Both the position numbers and the translations under genes were made by a program. Positions 55,641-64,000 of a DNA stretch of 64,000 nt are shown here, piece by piece; the stretch's first letter is position 1; the number at the start of each line of letters is the position of its first letter. The DNA lies in assembly GCA_017654935.2 (NCBI GenBank), contig CM065704.1, forward strand, positions 18,353,793-18,417,792. The letters are read 5' to 3'. This stretch comes from Phymorhynchus buccinoides. Lineage: Eukaryota > Mollusca > Gastropoda > Neogastropoda > Raphitomidae. The notes below the pieces were generated by a model. The model ran no database searches, was not told the origin of the DNA, and worked only from the letters and a program-made list of their open reading frames with translations.

Positions 55641-56346
55641 GCTTTTCCCCAAAATAATGTTAGATGTGCTGTAATTTGTCTGTCTGTCTGTCAGTGTCTC
55701 AGTCTGTCAATCTCTCTTTTTCAGTCTTTGTTTGTGTGTCTGTAACTTTCTACCAAGACATGTTCTCTGTTGCGAAGCAAACGTGGTTGTTTGATTTCTT
55801 TGCCAAAAAAAAGAAAGAAAGAAAAATTAGGAATTAGCCAATTTACAAAATGAACCTGAATTAAAATCAGAGTCAAATAAAGAAAGAAGAAAAAATGTAT
55901 TTGTGACAGTTTATTCTTTATTGTCTAGACAATAAGAGTCCCTTAATGCCTGGATAAGTTTTGCACTTGAAAAGAATATTCTGTCTCCTTGAAATGACCG
56001 AACTGGAACCTTGAGAACTGTTGATTACCAGTGTCTACTGATGCTTTGTCCATCTCCTATTCATGTTTGCCATGTCTTGACGCTATCTAGAAGCTAGGTA
56101 TCATCGTGGTACCTACGACATTGAAATCATAAGGCAGGAAGAAACCTATCAAGACTACTAAGACTAAGCCAAGGGTTTTTGAAACATCAGCCAGAAGATT
56201 ATGTATTTTTAATTATTAAACAAAGCCACCTGTAAGATGATGTACCACGATGATTATTGGTTTTAAATGATAAAACAGATAATAATAAGAATGATGTCAA
56301 CATGAAGGTTTCAAAGTCAAGCTCTAGGCGCTTTGAAAAGTAACAT
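55641..56346. other. No recognised gene
   Basis: Non-coding, with short GTCT repeats near 55678. A small inverted repeat lies near 56090-56130 (TAGGTATCATCGTGGTACCTA). Confidence 0.4.
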
Positions 56347-56515
56347 TTAACCCTTTCGCTGCCCCACGACGTATATATACGTCCTCTATAGCGCTTCAGT
56401 ACTTGCCACCGACGTATATATACGTCGCCGCTAAGCAGCGATATTGCCGTGTTCAAAAATCGCGCGGCAAGCCGGCGGCGCATGCGCAAGTAGTAGGCGG
56501 CACTGAAGGAGTTAA
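56347..56515. mobile_element. TTAA-flanked GC-rich MITE, fourth family
   Basis: TTAA at both ends, with CCCTTTCGCTGCC at the left and GGCGGCACTGAAGGAG at the right. The interior contains ACGACGTATATATACGTC and its near repeat ACCGACGTATATATACGTCG, two palindromic TATATA boxes. 169 bp. Confidence 0.8.
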
Positions 56516-57236
56516 TGTATTGTAGCTTTTATTTAATAAGTTTCACAGTGATTTGTGCGATCATATACATTTTTATTTTTATTTTTTACAGTTATACAAT
56601 GACAGTAGTACAGAAGTTAACACTTTTGTATTTACAACCAACCCATCAAATTTGCTCAATTTACAGTTGTTATGTTGATTTTTTTGTTGTTGTTTTCTTT
56701 AATGTGTGGAGCATATCAATGTTTACTAAGTTATGTGTGTGCACTTTTAAAACTTATTCTGCATAATATTTGTGAAAATATTAAATATTCTGTGGTTTGT
56801 GTGCGTACATGCTTGAATCTTACAAAATATTTTCTCGTCTGTCTTTGTCAATTTGAAATTGAAAAGGCAGAGCTATTTAGGATAGTAAGATCAAATCAAA
56901 TAAATATGTAAAGAGTGGCAAAGTGTGTTTGTGTGAGTGCTTTACACCTACAAACAATCTAGTGAATTGGACAGTTTTTCGTCCATTGTGAATTTTTTTT
57001 TTTTTGAGTCATTTTTTTGTGCACGTTTTCAGCACTTTTGATCCAGAATGTTTTTAATGTGTAATAAAAAGAAAAAAGTAAAAACAAACCCCAAAAAACT
57101 TGCTTCTCGCTGCTTGCAATTATTCACAACTATGAAAGTTTGGTCACAACTTTTGCTTCAGAATGTTCCATTTTGAACTCTGATTGCCATTTGTCCAAAT
57201 TGTCGCAGTGTTGCAGCCAAACCTTTAGACAGTGAA
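56516..57236. other. No recognised gene
   Basis: Very AT-rich; no exon or repeat assigned. Confidence 0.4.
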
Positions 57237-57961
57237 AAGGGGCCGACTCACACGTGCGATTTCAATCGTACGACTGTCCAACTGTGACATTTGTGATGCA
57301 TGATTCTCGTGAAATACTACTGTCTGAATGTGATGAAACCCTACTGGTTTCATTCACTGTATTTAATAATAATAATAATTAGCATTTATAGCGCCTAATC
57401 TTAAAAAAGCCCTAAGCGATTACAATAATACATGAATAAACCAGCAAGCAATATAAATAAATAAACGACAAAAATATATTATATACACGCGCGTGCGCAC
57501 GCACACACACTAAGCACAGACACACGCACGCACTAAACAGACACGCACACACACACACACGAACGCACCACGCGCGCGCACACACACACACAACACACGC
57601 GCACAAACAACACGCATGCACACAAACACACGCGGATGGAAGGGGCACAGTACTTTGAAAAGAAATATAGCAGGCCATGATTTGAAAAGAGTAGTTTTGA
57701 GAGAAGACTTAAATGAAGACAGGGAGTTGGCAGAACGGAGAGGTAAAGGGAGTCTATTTGCACAAATCTGATGAAATGTCTATGTTTGTGTCAGACATTT
57801 TATGAGTCTTATATTGGGGTCTACGTGAGAATAGTGAACGAAAATAGTAGGATTTCATCGTATTCATTTAGACAGTAGTATTTCATGAGAATCATGCCTC
57901 ACAGACGTCGTCACAGTTGGACAGTCGTACGATTGAAATCGGATGTGTGAGTCGTCCCGTT
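57237..57961. mobile_element. Foldback element with retroposed insert in the loop
   Basis: CGATTTCAATCGTACGACTG at 57258 is mirrored by CAGTCGTACGATTGAAATCG near 57921. The arms extend from GACTCACAC to GTGTGAGTC and inward to about 57350 and 57835. The loop holds an insert (about 57361-57830) starting (TAA)n then TTAGCATTTATAGCGCC, the complement of an L2-type 3' tail, with a CA/CG microsatellite at 57484-57635. Confidence 0.8.
57361..57830 (-). mobile_element. L2-tailed SINE-like insert, minus strand
   Basis: Begins with (TAA)n and continues TTATAGCGCC...AGCCCTAAGCGATTACAA, the reverse of the TTGTAA.CGC...GCGCTATAAA tail also seen at 44040-44110. The far end holds GAGAAGACTTAAATGAAGAC and GAGTTGGCAGAACGGAGAGG, from memory typical of widespread SINE-like bodies. 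No target duplication could be assigned. Confidence 0.55.
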
Positions 57962-58039
57962 TAGAGAAGTGTCAGCGTAGTTAGTCCTTCATTGGATTTT
58001 TACTCAGGTAAAAGCCTGAGTATAATATGAACCATTGGG

Positions 58040-58790
58040 AGCAATGCATACCAGAAGGTACTATCATTGTTCTCCGATGAAAGCCAGAAGGTACTATCAT
58101 TGTTCTCCGGTGAAAGCCAGAAGGTACTATCATTGTTCTCTGGTGAAAGCCAGAAGGTACTATCATTGTTCTCCGGTGAAAGCCAGAAGGTACTATCATT
58201 GTTCTCCGGTGAAAGCCAGAAGGTACTATCATTGTTCTCCGGTGAAAGCCAGAAGGTATCATTCTATGGTGAAAGCCAGAAGGCACTATCATTCTTTTCC
58301 GGTGAAAGCCAGAAGGCACTATATTCTTTTCTGGTGAAAGCCAGAAGGTACTATCATTCTTCTCCGGTGAAAGCCAGAAGGTACTATCATTCTCCGGTGA
58401 AAGCCAGAAGGTACTATCATTCTTCTCAGGTGAAAGCCAGAAGGTACTATCATTCTCCGGTGAAAGCCAGAAGGTACATTCTTCTCAGGTGAAAGCCAGA
58501 AGGTACTATCATTCCTCTCTGGTGAAAGCCAGAAGGTACTATCATTCTTCTCAGGTGAAAGCCACAAGGTACTATCATTCTTCCCCGGTGAAAGCCAGAA
58601 GGTACTATCATTCTTCTCAGGTGAAAGCCAGAAGGTACTATCATTCTTCTCCGGTGAAAGCCACAAGGTACTATCATTCTTCCCCGTTGAAAGCCAGAAG
58701 GTACTATCATTCTTCTCCAGTGAAAGCCACAAGGTACTATCATTGTCCAAGGGTGAAAGCCACAAGGTGGCATCACTAAAGGAATAAAAC
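58040..58790. repeat. 33-bp minisatellite, about two dozen units
   Basis: Unit GAAAGCCAGAAGGTACTATC then ATTGTTCTCCGGT, with many variants (CCACAAGG, CTTCTCAGG, shortened 27- to 30-base units). The first units read ATTGTTCTCC and the later ones ATTCTTCTCC, so two subfamilies are arranged in blocks. Because nearly all lengths are multiples of three, long Ser-rich frames are open on both strands. Confidence 0.97.
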
Positions 58791-58855
58791 AAGCTGATAG
58801 TACCTTCTGGCTTTTACCCAGGAAAAAATGATAGTTCCTTCTGGCTTAAACACCC
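58791..58855 (-). repeat. Inverted units closing the 33-bp array
   Basis: GATAGTACCTTCTGGCTTTTAC and GATAGTTCCTTCTGGCTTAA are reverse-complement units of the array. The same forward-then-inverted order is seen in single copy at 45684-45770. Confidence 0.85.
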
Positions 58856-59723
58856 TGAGCTTTACAAGTAGAACCCATTATGGATGAAATTTGGGACGGG
58901 TGACAAAATCTCACGGCATGAATCCTGTGTGCCGTTCAAGGTTTACATGAAGGCCACTGGGAAAAATGATTTTCTTCATTTATTTGAAGACAATGCAGAA
59001 TTGTAAGTGTCAAGTGTCCCCCAAGAAGAAGAAACTTGTGCCGTTGCAAAGATGTGAGCACTTCTCAGTGATAACCTTTTTTTTCTGAATAACATTTGAA
59101 CCGTTTTTTTGTTTGTTTGTTTTATTCTCAAAGTGTGGACTATAAGCTCCGATTGTCTTAACTGTTTTCTATGCAAACATAGGTACACAGCTGCTTTGGT
59201 TCAGTTTTCACTCACTGTTGTATGTTACAGTGTAGTGTGTCAGCTGACCAGTGAAGCACTTCTTTTGATCTTTTGCGCTGTTTTCATGTCAAATCTGTTA
59301 TTGTTTAGTAAATTGTATTTGTAAATCAGACAAACTGTTGTTTTGGGTTTTTTAAAGGTCTGGTTGTGGGTGGATGTGTTTGTGTGTCAAAATATGTTAG
59401 CAGGTAGAAAAGACGAGGTAGATGTAAATGTGTGCATTATCATTGTGGGGAGAAACGAGCAAAAGCGCTGCATTGATTCGCTATCGTGGGTATGTGTGTG
59501 TGCTACATTATTCTGCACAATCTGGGTCTATTTTTTACCGTAAAAGATGACGTCATTTATATATAACAAGAATGACATTGTTTCGTTATGATGTCTTAAA
59601 TAGGACCCGCTGTACTCGCAGAAGAATTAAAATATCCCTTAGACGAAGTAATAACCTGTTGGACTCAGAGATTTAAATAAATATTCCTTAAGCAAATTGA
59701 TATCAGATTTGCATCTAATTTGT
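58856..59723. other. No recognised gene
   Basis: Non-coding appearance; open frames near 59109 and 59343 show no domain. Confidence 0.4.
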
Positions 59724-59850
59724 TCTAGTTGCTTTTGAACAAAAGCAGTCACTGCAGACATAATGTGATTTTAGACATCTTGCAAAAAGAAAATTGGTTT
59801 TGCTATTATTTGTAGTTTCTGAGAAAATTGCTATGTTAAAGTTTTTAATG
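59724..59850 (+). repeat. Dispersed repeat, copy 2 of 2
   Basis: Matches 42541-42664 (AAAGCAGTCACTGCAGACATA, TTTGTAGTTTCTGAGAAAATTG). Confidence 0.75.
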
Positions 59851-59867
59851 AGACGGTGACCACCCAC

Positions 59868-59944
59868 CCACACACACACACACACGCACGCACGCGCAGT
59901 AGGTGGAGACTTCACTCACCCACTCACACACACACACGCGCGCG
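59868..59944. repeat. (CA)n/(CG)n microsatellites
   Basis: Two CA/CG runs separated by a short unique segment. Confidence 0.9.
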
Positions 59945-60896
59945 CAAGACTTCACTTGTCAAAAAGACTTTGCCAAAGTGTGCTAGTCGACATGACTCCT
60001 CCAAAATGATGACTGAGGACAGCAAGGAGACCAGCAAGCCAAAGACCAGACACCTTATTATTGCACCACTTCGGGCTGTGTGCCTGACCAGCTTTTTTAA
60101 ATGTGGCCTCCGCATGGATTTCAGTTGTTTTTTTAATTGAGAAGCAACCTACCTTTTTCACTCTGATATTTTGTCCCTACCACTATTTATGTCATACCTT
60201 TCCTTTGCTCTTTGGCTCTAGGATAGCTTGCCAAGTCCCTTTCATTAAAATAGCATCTCCCCTTCAGCTTCAGGAGAGCATTGCCACTCTCACCCCACAA
60301 CGGGGATGAACCCTGCTGGGGACTAGATGGACTCCCCTGCCTTTTCAGGATTTTGTTGAGGCACCCGTGTTATTGTGTACCTTGTCCATTATGGCCACAT
60401 AAAGAAAGATGCAGTGCTCAGTAGATGCTGCCTTGCATAATTTGGACCACATCAAAACAAGTTCCACTGAACTCCACCAAAGGCTCTCAGCAGGCTCTCC
60501 TGTATGATTTCTGACTGATGCTTGCACATTGGATGTTGTCAACGAACCCTGAGCCAGAGCTGAGGCCAGACACATTTTTGTTTTGTTTCAATTTTTTTTA
60601 GTGAATGAATGAATCAAACATAAGCAAACATATACATGCATTTTACATTTAGCATATATTCATTCAGCATACAAATTTGAATATGATTCATACAGCATAG
60701 AAGTATTGCCACTGAAAGTGACGGAAACGCAAGGAAAGACGACGACACCAAAAAAACGGACAAACAAAACTAAAGAACTAAAAAGCACCTCCACACAGTC
60801 TCCACAAGGCATCATACAGACTAGTCTTGCAGGTCTGAAAAAAGTAAAGTTCTTGTTTGTTGTCTTAAGGGCCAGCCACATTTCCACTAAAATCGT
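59945..60896. other. No recognised gene
   Basis: Frames near 60345-60575 and 60660-61046 on the minus strand are open but without recognisable motifs. 60720-60790 is A-rich. Confidence 0.4.
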
Positions 60897-60974
60897 ACGA
60901 TACGATTCGATCACGTGGTCTCCAAGAACAAAATGTGATTCACGCTTCGAGATCACGTGATCGAATCGTATTGT
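60897..60974. repeat. Hairpin with paired CACGTG boxes
   Basis: ACGATACGATTCGATCACGT at 60897 is mirrored by ACGTGATCGAATCGTATTGT ending at 60974. Each arm contains GATCACGTG, an E-box palindrome. Loop of about 26 bases. Confidence 0.85.
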
Positions 60975-60999
60975 ACAGTTGTACAATTTCAGCTGATGA

Positions 61000-61148
61000 T
61001 CACTTAGACTCCAGGGATCATCCCAACAGCCGAAGCACTTGAACACTATGGTACAAACGCACCAGCTAGGGATGAGAACATTACGTGTGTGACCGTTTTT
61101 TATTTACCCCGCCACGTCGGGCAGCCACACTCCGATTTCGGAGGATTT
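61000..61148 (-). repeat. SINE-like dispersed repeat, copy 2
   Basis: Reverse complement of 6575-6728 (GGGATCATCCCAACAGCCGA, GAACACTATGGTACAAACGC, GTCGGGCAGCCACACTCCGA). Confidence 0.65.
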
Positions 61149-61535
61149 TAGACTGATGATGTTATGCTAGGGGCTTATCATGGCTACACAACACCATTTT
61201 GATGTAGCCTTGGCGTTCTAGCTTATGTCAATTGGTCTGACACAGCCTCATGCTAAGGCGTAAATTCATATGTCAATAGTATGACTCATTCTTCAATAGG
61301 TTATTTCTAGCATAACACTCTGGGTGCTCAAAGATTGTCACAATATGCATACATAGCGTTTAAAGCAATCCCGTAAAAGAAGAAAAAGAAGGAGACTACA
61401 AAGTTCTATAGCACACTTCTGCGAAAACCGTCCTACTCAGAAGCTATAATGAAATAACTGTTACATGCTCTGCCATTCAAACAAATCGAATGAACTGATA
61501 CTGCGTACAACAGGCAACATCAGGGCATTTTTTCT
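61149..61535. other. No gene; small inverted repeat
   Basis: GTTATGCTAG near 61160 and CTAGCATAAC near 61308 may bound a small MITE of about 160 bp. Nothing else identified. Confidence 0.35.
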
Positions 61536-61787
61536 TTAACCCTTTCACCGCCAGCCAGCTTTTAGCCAACATTTTCAATGAAACTTACATGGATCAGGGA
61601 AAAGATTTTGTCAGCAATATTGGGGATTCCTCTGTGACTCGTTTAAAATAAAGCCTATCCTTACCTCTTAAAATCAAGAACACAAGATCAAGATCGTTGG
61701 ATAACAGACCCAGATTTCAAGGCTTTTTATGACATGGGTATAAATCATAATGGTGCAAAAATGTGACATCGACGGTGAAAGGGTTAA
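61536..61787 (-). mobile_element. TTAA-flanked piggyBac-type MITE, copy E
   Basis: TTAA at 61536-61539 and 61784-61787, CCCTTTCACCGCCAGCCAGC at the left and GACGGTGAAAGGG at the right. Same orientation as copy A. Confidence 0.92.
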
Positions 61788-61811
61788 CGTATAATAATAC
61801 CAATGCTGTTG

Positions 61812-61945
61812 TGGAAATCTGTTTAACGTCCTCCGGTCTGGAACAGACATATATGGGACACTAGTAAATATGTAAAGATGGTGGGAATGATCCTGGCGGC
61901 AATGCCCGGAGGCAGTGCTACACCAGGAAAGTCCCGAATTTGTAC
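61812..61945 (+). repeat. Dispersed repeat related to 10340-10595
   Basis: TGTTTAACGTCCTCCGGTCT, GGGACACTAGTAAATATGTA, GATGGTGGGAATGATCCTGG and GTCCCGAATTTGTA match both tandem units at 10340-10620. Confidence 0.75.
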
Positions 61946-62138
61946 TTTTTTTGGTATCAATATAGATATATAGGTAGGGAAGCAGTGGGTCTGTGCTTGA
62001 GGCCTCGACCACCACCTAGCCTCCATTAACCCCCAGCCAAGCAAACGAAGCGTTGACGTAGAATCAACTCCCCCTAATGCATGTTACGAAAGCAGGCAGT
62101 TGACTAACCAAGTAGGAGGCCCATTGGAAAGGGGTGTA

Positions 62139-62208
<70 letters not shown>
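62139..62208. repeat. Poly(G) run of 70
   Basis: Uninterrupted G homopolymer from 62139 to 62208, with a shorter G run (about 14) near 62230. Strong quadruplex potential. Confidence 0.9.

Positions 62209-64000
<1,792 letters not shown>

Noticed and set aside
58040..58790. Ser-rich repetitive proteins of 140-157 residues on either strand
   Set aside because: Both strands are open only because the 33-bp unit is a multiple of three and lacks stops; no start, splice or flanking coding evidence.
60660..61046. 128-residue minus-strand frame
   Set aside because: It overlaps the E-box hairpin and the SINE-like repeat; no domain visible.

Overview
This is a window of animal nuclear DNA, not bacterial or viral: coding signal is split into small exons with GT-AG boundaries, and most of the rest is simple repeats, minisatellites, MITEs and decayed LINEs. 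The ceramide synthase exons and the general repeat landscape (L2-like and jockey-like LINE remnants, mariner, TTAA-flanked MITEs, hundreds of bases of CA/CT/ACT repeats) fit a marine invertebrate, most likely a mollusc. The organism is an inference; no rRNA or tRNA was found to fix it.

Genes. The best-supported gene is the 3' end of a ceramide synthase on the + strand (exons 46133-46289 and 47354-47509), ending in the last membrane segment of the TLC domain and the acidic, serine-rich cytosolic tail. Its upstream exons were not recognised here. Weaker candidates, all on +, are a Ser/Asn-rich terminal exon (5386-5601) whose 3' flank reappears in diverged form at 9569-9745, and three Pro/Gly-rich exons that splice in frame (17061-17132, 19949-20054, 22738-22791). 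Everything else with an open frame is a transposon relic or a tandem repeat.

Layout. 1-1650: microsatellites and an old direct duplication, one copy split by a palindromic MITE. 3783-11856: MITEs, a dispersed repeat pair member, the Ser-rich exon, a decayed mariner (7822-9069) and a 0.5-kb palindrome. 12269-18501: a nest of broken LINEs in both orientations. 17061-22791: Pro/Gly-rich exons within intron-like DNA holding MITEs. 23331-25090: a 1.76-kb element with 55-bp inverted ends, a 5-bp target duplication and an internal 99-bp minisatellite. 25559-28185: two more minisatellites and a nested MITE. 28501-29000: assembly gap. 29001-40550: one 11.5-kb array of a 45-bp satellite. 40717-45013: minisatellites, TTAA elements, a SINE-like insertion and a LINE 3' end. 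45684-47683: the ceramide synthase end, whose last intron repeats the exon's 5' splice site several times. 48029-64000: mostly AT-rich non-coding DNA with minisatellites, segmental duplications, foldback elements and long homopolymers.

No operon-like cooperation is visible. The recurring theme is tandem amplification of pieces of dispersed elements and, in one case, of an exon end. In several places a repeated sequence preserves the pre-insertion (empty) site of a transposon, so target duplications can be read directly.
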